The translations under genes and the position numbers were made by a program. The notes beneath the pieces are model-generated. The model searched no databases, had not been told where the DNA came from, and worked only from the letters and a program-made list of their open reading frames with translations. A stretch of DNA of 64,000 bases, from NCBI GenBank assembly GCA_020541285.1, contig CP047043.1, forward strand, positions 310,001 through 374,000, given 5' to 3'. Within the stretch, counting starts at the first letter, position 1; each line of letters begins with the position of its first letter. The stretch is from Candidatus Gillettellia adelgis. Lineage in GTDB: Bacteria > Pseudomonadota > Gammaproteobacteria > Enterobacterales > Enterobacteriaceae. Positions 1-11,800 of the stretch are shown in pieces.

Positions 1-501
1 TATGATATATACAGTATGGTGCAATGTATTTCAAAAGTAAAATCAGGCATCAAACATGTAACGGCTCCAGTTTATTCGCACCTTATATATGACATAGTTC
101 CTGATACTAGTAAGGTTATCAAAAAACCAGATATTCTTATTTTAGAAGGTCTGAACGTATTGCAGCGTAAGATGCCTGGAGCTTATGATGCACATCATGT
201 ATGTATTTCAGACTTTGTAGATTTTTCAATCTATGTCGATGCACCGGAAATATTATTGAAAGATTGGTATATTAATCGTTTCTTAAAATTCCGCCATGGA
301 GCATGCTCAGATCCTACTTCTTATTTTTATAGCTATGCTAAATTAGCAGAGTGTGAAGCAAGAAATATCGCTACACAATTATGGAATGACATTAATGGTT
401 TGAATTTGCAGGAGAATATACTTCCGACACGTAAACAAGCAAGTCTGATCATGATGAAGCGTGACAACCACGTGATAGAGAGCATCTTCTTAAGAAGATA
501 A
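1..501 (+). CDS. coaA: Pantothenate kinase, 3' part (cut by window edge)
   Basis: Type I pantothenate kinase phosphorylates pantothenate with ATP, the first committed step of coenzyme A synthesis in the cytosol. The reading frame is open from base 1, so the first methionine at 16 is internal. The window holds about 166 C-terminal residues, roughly the second half of the ~316-residue family. The segments [24 protein letters not shown] and [12 protein letters not shown] are near-identical to E. coli CoaA. The P-loop half lies to the left of the window. The gene converges on birA with a 40 bp gap, the same arrangement as coaA-birA-murB in E. coli. No terminator hairpin is visible between them. 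Identity is certain; the 5' end is simply not in the window. Confidence 0.97.
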   Translation, partial: YDIYSMVQCISKVKSGIKHVTAPVYSHLIYDIVPDTSKVIKKPDILILEGLNVLQRKMPGAYDAHHVCISDFVDFSIYVDAPEILLKDWYINRFLKFRHGACSDPTSYFYSYAKLAECEARNIATQLWNDINGLNLQENILPTRKQASLIMMKRDNHVIESIFLRR

Positions 502-541
502 TCAGAAAGATATGAAGCGATTGTTGTACTAGTTAATAGGT

Positions 542-1504
542 TTATTTTCTATTACGCATAGATATTTCCCCGTTAATAAACGAGCTAATAACACCGTGTT
601 GATCAAGTAATAAAGCCCCTTGTCGATCGATACCTCTAGCAATACCAAAGATATACTGTGCGCCAATAAGTAATTGAACCGGCCGATTAATAAAATTATC
701 CAACAAGTGCCAACGTGCTATAAATGAAGATAACCCATTAGTTTCAAGTTGTTTTAGAGATTTTCTAAGCTCATTAAGTAAAGTTGCGGTTAGTTCATTG
801 CGATCAATGCTAATGCCTGCGTCCTTTAAGTTTGCCCACTTCTGATTAATGGCACTAGCATGATTATTATGCATGGTTAGATTGATGCCTACTCCTATTA
901 CAATGTGGGTTAAAGCATCAGTTTTTTTAATCATTTCGACTAGTATACCAGCTAATTTTCGATCATTAAGATATAAATCATTGGGCCATTTTACTCGCAC
1001 ATCCTTAGCGCCTAAACGTTGTAAGACTTCAGCTACTACAACACCAATGACTAAACCTAATCCTACAGCCGCAGTAAGTTCTTGTGCGAAATTCCAGTAA
1101 ATTGATAGATACAAATTAGCACCAAACGGTGAGATCCACTTCCGCCCGCGCCGACCCCGTCCAGTCTGTTGATACTCAGCAACACAAGCATCACCAGACT
1201 GAAGTTTATACATATAATCTAGCAAATATTGATTAGTTGAATTCACTACCGATAATATAGTCACACGTTTGTCTTCTAACAGATTAAGGATACGATCAGC
1301 TTTTAATAATTGAAGTGAAGATGTAAGCTTATATCCTTTACCTAATATGGCAGATATATTTACGCCCCACTTACGGAGGGTCTGAATATGCTTATAAATT
1401 ATTTCTGGACGTATAGATAACGATGCACTAAGTTTTTTTTCTGAATAAGTACCACCATCAGCTAATAACGTAATCAGTTTTAACGGAATCTTATTATCTT
1501 TTAT
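542..1504 (-). CDS. birA: Biotin-protein ligase BirA with non-ATG (AUA) start
   Basis: BirA makes biotinyl-AMP and attaches biotin to the AccB carrier protein; in E. coli it also represses bio genes. The first in-frame ATG (1264) would drop the winged-helix domain, yet the frame upstream is intact. From the ATA at 1504-1502 it reads IKDNKIPLKLITLLADG, aligning residue for residue with E. coli MKDNTVPLKLI. Full length is then 320 residues, against 321 in E. coli. The HTH (KHIQTLRKWGV) spans residues ~20-50, GRGRRGRKW lies near 115 and KWPNDL and RKLAGILVE follow. A Shine-Dalgarno sequence AGAGGTG ends five bases before the ATA. The ATA shares bases with murB's TAA, so translation is probably coupled to murB. 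The start is inferred; the identity is certain. Confidence 0.93.
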   Translation of the reverse strand: MKDNKIPLKLITLLADGGTYSEKKLSASLSIRPEIIYKHIQTLRKWGVNISAILGKGYKLTSSLQLLKADRILNLLEDKRVTILSVVNSTNQYLLDYMYKLQSGDACVAEYQQTGRGRRGRKWISPFGANLYLSIYWNFAQELTAAVGLGLVIGVVVAEVLQRLGAKDVRVKWPNDLYLNDRKLAGILVEMIKKTDALTHIVIGVGINLTMHNNHASAINQKWANLKDAGISIDRNELTATLLNELRKSLKQLETNGLSSFIARWHLLDNFINRPVQLLIGAQYIFGIARGIDRQGALLLDQHGVISSFINGEISMRNRK

Positions 1505-2538
1505 GATAGCACCTCTACCGAATTTAATTCACCCCTTGCAGCAATAAAACGCACCTCAGGTTCAAGCCATATGTTGAATTTATCTGCAACGGTATTGCGC
1601 ACGTAACGTGCTAGGATGACGATATCCTGGCTAGTAGCATTATGTACGTTGACTAATACTAACGGCTGATAAGGATATACAGCAGCTCCGCCTACCCGAT
1701 ATCCTTTTAACTGGCATTGATCGATGAGCCAACTTGCAGATAACTTAATACATCCATTTGTTTGTAGATAATTCGGGATATTTGGATATTGAGAGATCAG
1801 TTCTTTAGATTGTTCGAGACTTACTAATGGATTTTTAAAAAAGCTACCAGCATTCCCTATTTTGTGGTGATTTGGTAACTTACTGCGACGCATAGCACAG
1901 ACAGCATTGAATATCTGAGTTGGTGTAACGGTTGCTGGATTTAACTGCGTTAAAGATCCGTATTTAAGCGTAGGTCGCCATTTTTTTCTTAAATGTAAGC
2001 CAAAACCAACAATGATATATCCAGTTTGAAACTGATGTTTAAAGATACTATCTCGGTAACCAAATCCGCACTGAGCTGCTGGGATACGATTAACAGTACC
2101 AGTAAAAAAATCTAAAAGATCAACATATTCGCAAACGTTGTGCAGTTCAATTCCATAAGCACCGATATTTTGAATAGGAGCAGACCCTACTAAACCGGGA
2201 ATTAATGCTAAGTTTTCTAAACCTCCAATACCAGCTTTAAGGGTGTAGCAGACTAGATTGTGCCAATTTTCACCAGCGCTAACATGAAGGTGCCATGTAT
2301 CCTTTTTTTCTCTGATATAAATGCCTTTTAAATGATTAATCATTACGGTACCGGCAAAGTTTTCAAGAAATAGTACGTTACTTCCCTCACCAAGAATTAG
2401 TAGTGGTGTTTGATGCTTTTGTGTTTTTTGCCAAACTTTAAGCATTAATTCTATTCTATCTGCGATCACTAGATGTGCCGTGTTAACTAGGAGTGCAAAA
2501 GTATTATGATGCTTTAAAGATACGCCTTCAATGGACAT
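1501..2538 (-). CDS. murB: UDP-N-acetylenolpyruvoylglucosamine reductase
   Basis: MurB is the cytosolic FAD enzyme that reduces UDP-GlcNAc-enolpyruvate to UDP-MurNAc with NADPH, the second committed step of peptidoglycan synthesis. From the start chosen it has 345 residues, against 342 in E. coli. The FAD-binding segment GEGSNVLFL lies near residue 50, IPGLVGSAPIQNIGAYG near 113-129, and GNAGSFFKNP near 228-237 contains the catalytic serine. LEPEVRF is present near the C-terminus. An upstream ATG at 2571 is in frame, but 2538 gives the family N-terminus (short lead into SLKHHNTF). The stop TAA overlaps the birA start region as ATAA, where E. coli has ATGA. All key residues are kept. Confidence 0.96.
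   Translation of the reverse strand: MSIEGVSLKHHNTFALLVNTAHLVIADRIELMLKVWQKTQKHQTPLLILGEGSNVLFLENFAGTVMINHLKGIYIREKKDTWHLHVSAGENWHNLVCYTLKAGIGGLENLALIPGLVGSAPIQNIGAYGIELHNVCEYVDLLDFFTGTVNRIPAAQCGFGYRDSIFKHQFQTGYIIVGFGLHLRKKWRPTLKYGSLTQLNPATVTPTQIFNAVCAMRRSKLPNHHKIGNAGSFFKNPLVSLEQSKELISQYPNIPNYLQTNGCIKLSASWLIDQCQLKGYRVGGAAVYPYQPLVLVNVHNATSQDIVILARYVRNTVADKFNIWLEPEVRFIAARGELNSVEVLS
1510..1516 (-). promoter_or_regulatory. birA: Shine-Dalgarno for birA, AGAGGTG, deciding an AUA start
   Basis: AGAGGTG sits inside the last codons of murB, five bases before the ATA codon that occupies the position of E. coli BirA's initiator ATG. It favours initiation at 1504 over the internal ATG at 1264. Confidence 0.6.
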
Positions 2539-2571
2539 AATATTTAATACCATATAAAATTGATCTTGCAT

Positions 2572-5304
2572 TCATAGCTTGCATGCCAAATTGCATGTGC
2601 ATTATCTGTTTTTTGATATCAGCTATTCATTGGTGTAAGATCCTAAGAATTTTCTGCGTTGTAACCTTCCTGAAAAATCTGAATGGTTTGAGGTGCTATT
2701 TACATTGTATTAAAGTGTAATAAATACACTATATTCAATGTATTAGAAGTTGTATATGCAGCGTTTAGAATTTATCGTATATTTCTCGCTGATTTTCTAT
2801 CAAATTTTAATAATGTTGGCATTAATAGGAAGTTTCTGACTTTGCTACAATACTACTGTAAAGAATGAAACAACAGTTATTGATTATTTATTGATCACTT
2901 ATATCATCTTGCATGTAGTTTTGTGACTTGTATTATATTAACAAGATTCATGTATTGAATACGCTCCATATTTCTAGTTGTTTTAGTTTTGATAAACTTA
3001 AAAAAATATTTCATTTTTATGAATTATATATATGTAATTATACGAGGTGGCTATTATAAGTCAAACCATTATAATGAATGCGTTACGTACGATCCGAGCG
3101 GAATGGCGGATATTTATGATGATATCTGATTAGTTTAATGCTCATGCGTGTACCTAAAAAATATTAACTATGAGGTAGTTAATAGGTTTTGTAGTGTATA
3201 CTACACTTAACCGGATTTTAGAGTGATGGTTTTATTTCTCAGCTTGAGCTCGTTAGTATTGGGCATTTGTTGATAAACTAGTGAATAAAGTCTAAAAAAA
3301 TACAGATCCCGAGCACTTATATCGGAATTATAGCCTTAAAAGTTAGTAACATCACGCTATATCTTTGGTTGGATATTAAATTTGAAGGACGCGGCCATAC
3401 AGTAAAATGGTTTATAAAAAATTATGTGTTATTAGTAGAAATCGGTATCACTGCACTTAGGGAATTCTTCCTAGTTATTTAATGAGTTCACGATCAATTT
3501 CTAAAATAATTTAAAAGATATGAAAAGTAGACATTAAACACCACAACCGTGAGCGCAATGACATTGAACTGAATCTGTATCTGTTAATACTATAACGTTT
3601 ATATACGATATGCGATTATTGATAATATTATGGTCTTTGTGCTTGGTAAATTAAAGTAGTGGCACTAAAGGTAACACACTCTGGATAAATATTACATTTA
3701 TAAAATTATAGAGAAAGTTATATGCATTGGCTGTAATGACATTACCATAAAGCAGTTAGCAAGCTTGCTCTTGAATGATAAAGGGAATTTTCTTAGAGTG
3801 GTTATTATTTCTTGAAGATAAACATTCATGCTTATAGCAAAGTAAATCAATGAATTAAAATAAATAATATACACTTAAAAGAATGATTATGATCTTAATG
3901 TTTTTGCGTTATTTTGGTAGTTAATGCGTGTATCATCCGATACTTAATGATGCAGAGAGGCTAGTTTTAATATATAGTATAGGGCCTTCCTGATAACAGC
4001 ATCAGGCTGATAAGCCTGCATTTCTAAACTTACTTGAATAAAAATTTTGCGATATTACCTAGAGATTGTAAAGAGACATGAAGCTTACGTAGATTATATA
4101 AAAACTGATGTATTCAGTACTGTAAAATATAATAATTAGCATTTTCTAAATCCATAATTATAGCTTACATGCGTAAGAGACCCGTAGATTGCAATCTGAA
4201 CTTGTCTTAATTGTTAAAATAAGGTTACACAAAAATACGATTTTTTGCTAATCTTATAATATCTATAGGCCTAATGTGTAGGGGTATTTTTCAAATGCCA
4301 GCTGTATTTACTGAGAAGTTAAGGAACGTAGCAATATTGATCTCATGAGATTTATCTATAATTTTAAAGACGCTATAAATGATCCGAGCGTTTTACAGAT
4401 GACTTTTTAGTAAACATTTAGAGATGAGAGCGGCCATCCTTGTCTTTTATTTTACAAGTCTCAAAATATAGTAATAAGATGACATTTTCATCCAAAATTA
4501 TATTAAATATTGCGATTATTATTGAGCTGCAATATATTATATATTATGGATATACATTATTAACTATAGTAGAGTCTACCCGTAAGCCAGGTAGAATAGT
4601 TAATAATATAGATCTATATCTATTTTACATAGATATATTATGTCCAACAACATCAGTATGCGCATTAGCGTGAGTATGTAATACATTTACACATACGCTC
4701 ATGATATTACCATTAGTGTAACAGTATCATGCAATAGCTCTATGAGCTTAGAAGTAGACTCCGTGCCAACCGCAGGCTATGTAAAAAGTTATACTACATC
4801 GGCAGTCGGTATCACTTGTCCTGTCAACAAGACTATTTTCCTAATTAAGATGTTTAATATAGCTACGCCTTGCACGTAAGCTTATTACATCCGCTGTATA
4901 AAATAACAAAGTATACTCTAATATCACTAGATCACTATTTGTGTACATAATTGACAAATCAAGTTTATATGTTTTAGAAATACTATTGTGCATTAATTTT
5001 ATTGATATGTGTTTGTTATGATCACTGAGGTTTATGAGGGGTCAGTGTTGTAGTAATTAGATAATCAGTTCGTCGATGTGTGTGTCAGGTTGTAATTCTA
5101 TGAAAATTTTACTTTTATATTACTCAGTAATATTCAAGGGATCGTTATGTAGCATAGTGCACTTACGATGTTACACTATTTTTAAAAACTAACAAAAGAC
5201 ATGGTTAAGAATATTTCATTCATCACAATATTGTTCATTTATAATGATACTGTAACATAAAAGCACAATACTCTGTGCAATGCTGTCATTTTGTTCATTA
5301 CTAA
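2572..5304. other. Gene-free eroded DNA between murB and gmhA
   Basis: About 2.7 kb, strongly AT-rich, with stops in all frames. The longest ORF (4440-4673) has no recognisable motif and a composition typical of random AT-rich DNA. E. coli carries an rRNA operon beyond murB; no rRNA or tRNA sequence was recognised here. A GC-rich hairpin (CAGGCT-GATA-AGCCTG, 4003-4018) is the only structure noted, with no T-run. Confidence 0.7.
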
Positions 5305-5886
5305 TTATGCTCTTGTCATCTCTTTTTCAATCACTTGAATTAACACATGGATCACTTTAATATGCATTTCTTGAATACGATCAGAATAGCCAAAGTATGG
5401 CACACGGATTTCTACATTAGCGAAACCTGCTATTTTCCCTCCATCTTTACCGGTTAGGGTAATGATTTTCATTTTTTTAATCCGTGCTGTTTCAATGGCT
5501 TTCATGATGTTACGAGAGTTCCCAGAAGTAGAGATACCTAGTAGTACGTCGCCTTCACGACCTATTGATTCTAGATATCGTGAAAATACATAATCGTAAC
5601 CAAAATCATTACTAACGCAGGACAAGTGACCGACATCAGAGATTACAATTGCTGGATACCCAGGGCGTTTGTCTCGATAGAGACCGGTTAGTTCTTCAGC
5701 AAAATGGGTCGCATCACAATGAGAACCGCCATTACCACAAGAAATAACCTTACCACCAGATTTAAATGTATCTGCTAGCAGTATTGCTGCGCGTTGGATA
5801 GCATTGATATTAGCATCGTCACTAATAAATTTGTTTAGTGTATTAGCTGCTTCATGTAATTCGCTGCGAATTAAATTATGGTACAT
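5305..5886 (-). CDS. gmhA: Sedoheptulose-7-phosphate isomerase
   Basis: GmhA converts sedoheptulose 7-phosphate to D-glycero-D-manno-heptose 7-phosphate, the entry to ADP-heptose for the LPS inner core. The SIS-domain protein has 193 residues, against 192 in E. coli. Visible motifs are [20 protein letters not shown] near residues 53-72, the phosphate-binding [10 protein letters not shown] near 115, ITLTGKDGG near 145 and [12 protein letters not shown] near the C-terminus, carrying the catalytic Glu/His. The start at 5886 ([10 protein letters not shown]) matches the family; the ATG 15 bases upstream would add five hydrophobic residues. It stands alone between gene-free regions. Its retention implies the cell still makes heptose-containing LPS. 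Confidence 0.96.
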   Translation of the reverse strand: MYHNLIRSELHEAANTLNKFISDDANINAIQRAAILLADTFKSGGKVISCGNGGSHCDATHFAEELTGLYRDKRPGYPAIVISDVGHLSCVSNDFGYDYVFSRYLESIGREGDVLLGISTSGNSRNIMKAIETARIKKMKIITLTGKDGGKIAGFANVEIRVPYFGYSDRIQEMHIKVIHVLIQVIEKEMTRA

Positions 5887-7540
5887 AAAAAAGATATACA
5901 TTCATTCTATGTGCATGTTAGTTATATATAGGACATTGATAGTAGCGGTAGATCTATAGCTAGCTTTTGTTACGGCCTACGCTGTGGTGCTGTCTGCACT
6001 CTGCAGATTTTAGTTTTTTGTTGAAGTGGTTTTAAGTGCAATTAAACATGTAATTTTAAAAATAACCATGGTATTTATTATAAATAATACTCTATTTATT
6101 TCAACTATTGCCTTGCGCTTACTTTATAATGCTAGATAATATTTAATATATAGTTGAGTTTTTATGAGAAGGGGAGTAGGCAGTGATACTGCCCTCTTTT
6201 ATATCTTTTATATTTTTTCATATAGTTAGAGATAAATGAATTAATATTTATCGGAATATGTTATTCAAATGGGGTTGATGCTATCCAGTTTTTGTTAGCG
6301 GTCGTAATTATTGCACAATAATATTCATTTTAACTTATAACTGTTCTGACGTTGAAATATATCTAGGTTGTATTTGGTTCTTGAACTCAGAAAAACGTTG
6401 TGGTACATAGTACCTTATCTCATCCTGAGCATAGTATAACTTTAAAAATTAAAGAGTATTAGCTCGCTCATACTTGCTTGTCTGACTTCGTTGCGAGTAT
6501 CTGTATATTTTTACATTAAATTCCCATATGATTCGTTGAATTAATAATAGAAAAAGAACATGTTAATTACAGTGTCATTGTCTGATAGACATTCAACGAT
6601 ATTGAAAGTATTATTAAGTATACACTCATTATACTGCAAGTTGCATATTTATTCTCTTTTTCTATTGTGCACTATTCATTAGAATTATTTACTAAAGTCA
6701 GTTGCTAATATTGTATAGATATTATCTTTTCTATTAAGCTGTAATCTTAGGCAGTATTGTTAGTATACGTTTACAACAGCTGGTGTACTCTATTTTTTAT
6801 TTTCTTACACCTTATTAACATTTTGATAGATTATCAGACTATTGCAAGGTTATCCTATATCCTACAAGATAAGTTATTGTTTTAAGTGCCAAAGGTATAC
6901 GTGATGTAACAAGGTATATGAACTGTTTTGCAATATGGTTAAAATCATTATTTTAGTAATTGCTACGTTAGTCTATTGTATGAATTCTAGATTAGAGTGT
7001 TGCTGACTAATTACATGTTAAGTAGGTGTAATTTTTACAGATTAATCCTACATATGCCGTGTAATAATGTACACTTAAGAATGCCCTGCGCTTACTGACT
7101 TAGACAAAGAATTATGGAGATAAATTACTAAAAGTTATGTTTCTGAAACCACTGAAGTCTCACGCTAGTATTAACAATTAAATTAGATGATAACAAAATC
7201 GATATGCTGTCATTAACAGTTTAGTATTTTGTTATAAGGAGCGATTGATTATAGTTTTGATTCAAAATATATAATTATATATGTTATGCATAGCATATTA
7301 GCTGGCGACTAGTAAGAGTTTATGACTTTTCTAGCAAGGCTATCTTTTCAGTTAGATTATTGCTGTTTAATAACATTCACTGCATGTAATTTAGTATAAG
7401 TTTATAAAACGCTCAGCAAGACTTCTAATAAACATTATTGCATCAATCAAGCGGCCTTACTTGGAATAGAGATATTACAAACATTAAAAGTGCAGTGTCA
7501 TGGTTGCTTAATTATCGCGTATGCTCTTCGGAATACTGCC
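5887..7540. other. Gene-free eroded DNA between gmhA and lysA
   Basis: About 1.65 kb of AT-rich sequence between two divergent genes, with no ORF of note. It contains a terminator-like hairpin near 6174-6202 (listed separately). In E. coli lysR lies divergent to lysA; no LysR sequence could be recognised on either strand. Confidence 0.65.
6174..6202 (+). terminator. Possible orphan intrinsic terminator
   Basis: GGCAGT-GAT-ACTGCC (6179-6193) is flanked by GAG/CTC pairing across a TA bulge, then CTCTTTTATATCTTTT. It is GC-rich compared with its surroundings and followed by a T-rich run on the plus strand. No gene precedes it, so it may be the terminator of a vanished plus-strand gene. Confidence 0.35.
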
Positions 7541-8812
7541 ATGCCATATTCTTTAAACAACAACAGTACAGCTTTTAATGCCGCTAATCTTTTAGCATTA
7601 CCTGCAAATTTTGGTTGCCCCGTCTGGGCCTATGACGCAGATATCATAAATCAACGTATTGCACAGTTACGTTATTTTGATGTAATTCGCTTTGCACAGA
7701 AAGCATGTTCGAATATTCATATTTTGCGTTTGATGCGTAAACAGGGTGTAAAGGTGGATTCAGTATCTCTAGGGGAAATTGAACGTGCATTAAAAGCTGG
7801 ATTTCAACCATGCAGTGCATCACAAGAGATAGTATTTACCGCTGATGTACTGGATCAGGCAACGTTAGCACGTGTTAGTGAGCTAAAAATTCCAGTTAAC
7901 GTGGGCTCTAGCGATATGCTAGATCAGCTTGGTTTAGTTTCTGCTAAGCATCCAGTATGGTTGCGTATTAACCCAGGATTTGGTTATGGGTATAGTCAAA
8001 AAACTAATACTGGCGGTGAGAATAGTAAGCACGGTATTTGGTATACTACCCTACCTCAAGTAATCGAAAAAATTAAGTATTATGGTTTAAAGTTAATTGG
8101 TGTACATATGCATATTGGTTCTGGCATTAATAATCAATATCTAGAACGCGTCTGCGAGACGCTAGTAGAGCAAGTAATCTCTCTCGATCATGATATTCGT
8201 GCTATTTCCGCTGGTGGTGGCTTACCGATTCCCTATCAGGATGGAGAAAAAACAATAGATATTGAACATTATTATTATTTATGGAATAGCGCTCGAGAAC
8301 GTATTGCTTCCCATTTAAGTCATCCAGTACAACTAGAAATTGAACCGGGGCGTTTCTTAACGGCTGAAGCCGGCGTACTGCTCGCTGAAGTGCGAGCAGT
8401 CAAGGATATGGGCACGCGTCATTTTGTATTAGTAGATGCAGGGTTTAATGATCTAATGCGCCCAGCAATGTACGGTAGCTATCATCATATTTCACTTTTG
8501 CCCGCAGACGGTCGTACATTAGCAGACCAACCGCTACGCGACACGGTGATTGCCGGCCCTCTGTGCGAATCCGGCGATGTGTTTACTCAAAAACTAGGCG
8601 GGAGCATAGAAACTCGCGATTTCCCACCGGTGAAAGTGGGCGATTATCTAGTATTTCATGATACTGGAGCATACGGTGCATCTATGTCCTCTAACTACAA
8701 TAGTCGACCACTGTTGTCAGAAGTTCTGTTTGAGGGAAAGATCCCACGTTTGATCCGTCGACGTCAGACTATCGAAGAACTTATTGCTTTGGAACAGATT
8801 TCACAGGAATAA
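7541..8812 (+). CDS. lysA: Diaminopimelate decarboxylase
   Basis: LysA is the PLP enzyme that decarboxylates meso-diaminopimelate to L-lysine, the last step of the pathway, in the cytosol. It has 423 residues, against 420 in E. coli. The PLP lysine is in FAQKACSN (residue 54). Also visible are KVDSVSLGEIERAL, NPGFGYGYSQKTNTGGENSK, HMHIGSG, AISAGGG, EPGR, and the C-terminal GPLCESGDVFTQ and HDTGAYGASMSSNYNSRP that complete the active site. The start at 7541 gives the family N-terminus MPYSL; the ORF runs 17 codons further upstream without family support. A weak GGA precedes the ATG by nine bases. It stands alone with no lysR partner. Lysine synthesis is a plausible reason for retention in a nutritional symbiont (inference). 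Confidence 0.97.
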   Translation: MPYSLNNNSTAFNAANLLALPANFGCPVWAYDADIINQRIAQLRYFDVIRFAQKACSNIHILRLMRKQGVKVDSVSLGEIERALKAGFQPCSASQEIVFTADVLDQATLARVSELKIPVNVGSSDMLDQLGLVSAKHPVWLRINPGFGYGYSQKTNTGGENSKHGIWYTTLPQVIEKIKYYGLKLIGVHMHIGSGINNQYLERVCETLVEQVISLDHDIRAISAGGGLPIPYQDGEKTIDIEHYYYLWNSARERIASHLSHPVQLEIEPGRFLTAEAGVLLAEVRAVKDMGTRHFVLVDAGFNDLMRPAMYGSYHHISLLPADGRTLADQPLRDTVIAGPLCESGDVFTQKLGGSIETRDFPPVKVGDYLVFHDTGAYGASMSSNYNSRPLLSEVLFEGKIPRLIRRRQTIEELIALEQISQE

Positions 8813-11800
8813 AATAGTAGACTGGCTATCTAATGAAAAGTATTACTTTCATATCAAGTTCTTATATGTGTTTGAATCAGTAAAATATTCACGGTTATTT
8901 TACCTTAGTAATCATGAAAGAAGTGATTATCTAACATTACGAGTATGCACATTTTAAGTAGTTAAGACTATAAATGCTGGTCGTTTAGTCATAAAACATT
9001 AAGTAAGCATGCATCATCTGAATTGCGAGCAGCTGAAGAAAACTTTGTCAAGCTTACTACTAATCCTTGAGGTATGATATCACGGTTTATGACAAGGTAG
9101 ATTTCATACCTAAAAGAGAATGGATACGTCTAATCGCTATTGCGTGCTTGATCTCACGGTTACCTAACGACTTTCAGTAGCCAACGAACTGAGCGTAGCG
9201 TATACTCATGATATTGCTATGCTAGATTTCTATATTTAATAGTAGAAGTCATAGTTAACAATACAATAAATCTAATCACTTAGATACTCGATATATCTTC
9301 AGAGTTTCTTGTTACACATTTATCAGATCAGTTGTGATTCTAGCTTTTTTAGAAGCATCTCTTCTATCTAACGCCACGTACTTAAAGTGCAATTATTAAT
9401 TATCTAAAAGTTCATGCAAGAAGCATACATTGTTAATTATTCATTGTTAGATTTATTGTATCAGCATAACACGGAGTAATGAATATGTATTGAAATACCG
9501 AGTGTTTTTATATATTAGTGCGTAGTGACGCAGTAAAATTATTGTTAATATAATAACTTGATGTGCATATTAGGTAAGTAAGCATGAGGCTGATTTGTCG
9601 ACCATGTTCACTTGATTTTTTAGCGCTTTGTTAGATGTGATATCAACTTATCCGAGGTCATCTAATAATCTCATAAAGCATCTTAGAGAATCTTGAAGTT
9701 TTGCAGTAAGTCTTATTGTGTGATATTTGAAAAACGTTAGTGCCTTACTTCATTTTTCAAATACTGCAGGATTTATATTGATATTTTTAGAATATGCTAA
9801 ATGTTAAGTTGCTGTACTTATGTATCTTCAAATGAGTTGCGTAATACCCTGTAATCATTTCAAAAGATTTTTCTCATGAAGTGATCATGCATAAGAATTT
9901 TAGAAAATACTTAAATATAGAAAGAAGATATAATAAAAACAAGCGCATCTACATATCACTATATGTATATTCTATCAATAGAACAAGACAATTAAATTAC
10001 GTTTTGCAATAGTTTTAAAGAAATAAATAGCAAGTTAGGATAACAAGAAATCCTATTTCTTGGGGAGGTATGTTCAACATTGTAATACATTAGTACATAA
10101 GATAGAGATCGTTCTATAAAAACTTACAGAATAGACGAGACTGATAGTTGTGACTACCTTAAAGTATAAGTATATAAATTGTATAGCATGATTATGTACG
10201 TCAACCTATGAATAGCACATCGCTTAATAGCGAAAATAATTATTTAGAATTTAAGTTCGCTCTTAGATGCCGAAGCATCTGGTTGTGATTTAGTCAAGTA
10301 TAGCTTTAATTAACTGAAAGATTTTAGAGGACATACTATAATAACCTTATTCCTAAGATCTGTTGCTAAATGTTTGATTTAATTTAAAAATACTTTAAAG
10401 ATACATATACTTTTCATTAAAGTAATCGAGTTAAGAGTACATACTATTTTCTAGTTTGTTGCTAATCCTGCTTTTATATTAACAGTAATAATCATAATGT
10501 TTATCGTTTAGTTTTCTTATAATGTTATAGAAACACGCTAATAGCATTGCCTGTTAGTAGTAGACTATAACAGTCACTCGTTCTAATATCCTTTATTTCC
10601 GCGCGATGTATCATATATATCGTCTACCTAGGTGCGTCTAGGTACTTCTTATCTTTAGAGATATAGAATTGATATATCATTAGAATTTTTAGCATTTTAT
10701 ATGCTATATGTCTTCCTTTTAAGGCAATGCATAGGCAATAAGCATACAGTTTGATAAAAATTAAAATTTATTATACCAGTACTGATTGTTATGAAAAAAA
10801 TCAAGTGCAGCAGATTCTTGATCAGTAATGTCAAGTTATTAATATTGGGTCAGATTATTGTTATTTTATAACCAAAATACTACTAGTACTTACTAGTATC
10901 ACTTTAGACGATAACACTCCTTTCACCTTACTGGGTAATGTTAGTATTAGCAATACTACAATATTATTCAATTTGCTAGTGAAGCTTATGCATAAGGTGA
11001 ATGATTTAACAGGTGTGATTATTGCATGGTAAGTAATAATGAGTAGCGACATTTGCTCTAGTATAGTTTGTGGTTAATCTAGTAAACGGATTAGATCTTT
11101 ATTTGTTACCTTCTGCTAACTGAGCAGGTATGAATAAACACATTATCTATGATTACGTTCTTATTAGGAAGATGGATTTTGCGCACCACATAATTCTACC
11201 TCTTATTTAAAATACATTTATACTTGGCCTGCTAGGTTTTAGTTAGGTACTATATCTATAGTTATACTAACTATGTCATGCATTGTAGAATGTCAGTATA
11301 TCGATGTTAATACTATTCTTATTTTTATAGAACTGCCTTAACCGGCAGTACCGATGATTTTAACGAAGTGCAATAGCGTCGCTATGCATCGGAGAGAATC
11401 TGGCATACTTAATGTAACAACTAAACGAGGCTAGCTCACTAGTTGACGCTATTACTAAAACAAGGCAGTAGGTTGAACGAGGTTATGCCACAATAATCTG
11501 TCGATGAAGTAATGCTATAAAACTAGTGTTATCGATGTTGGTCGGGTAAAACAATAGTTACTTTTGGTCGATCTGGCTACTGCACTGTTGTGCTGCATGT
11601 ACATAACGCTATAATAACTTTAGAATTAGCACTAATAATCTCCGGTTTTTATGAAAAATTAATGATTATTTTATTTTATGAAGCCAAGGATTTATAATAG
11701 GTCATAGTAAATTACTAGGCTAAAATTTTAAATATCATAAGATTTTAATTGTTAGTCTAAAATACTAATGCTGTGAGTGTATCTTGTATGCCTACATAGA

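Noticed and set aside
4003-4018. GC-rich hairpin CAGGCT-GATA-AGCCTG in the murB-gmhA gap.
   Set aside because: Six pairs only, no T-run and no gene end nearby; not enough to call a terminator.
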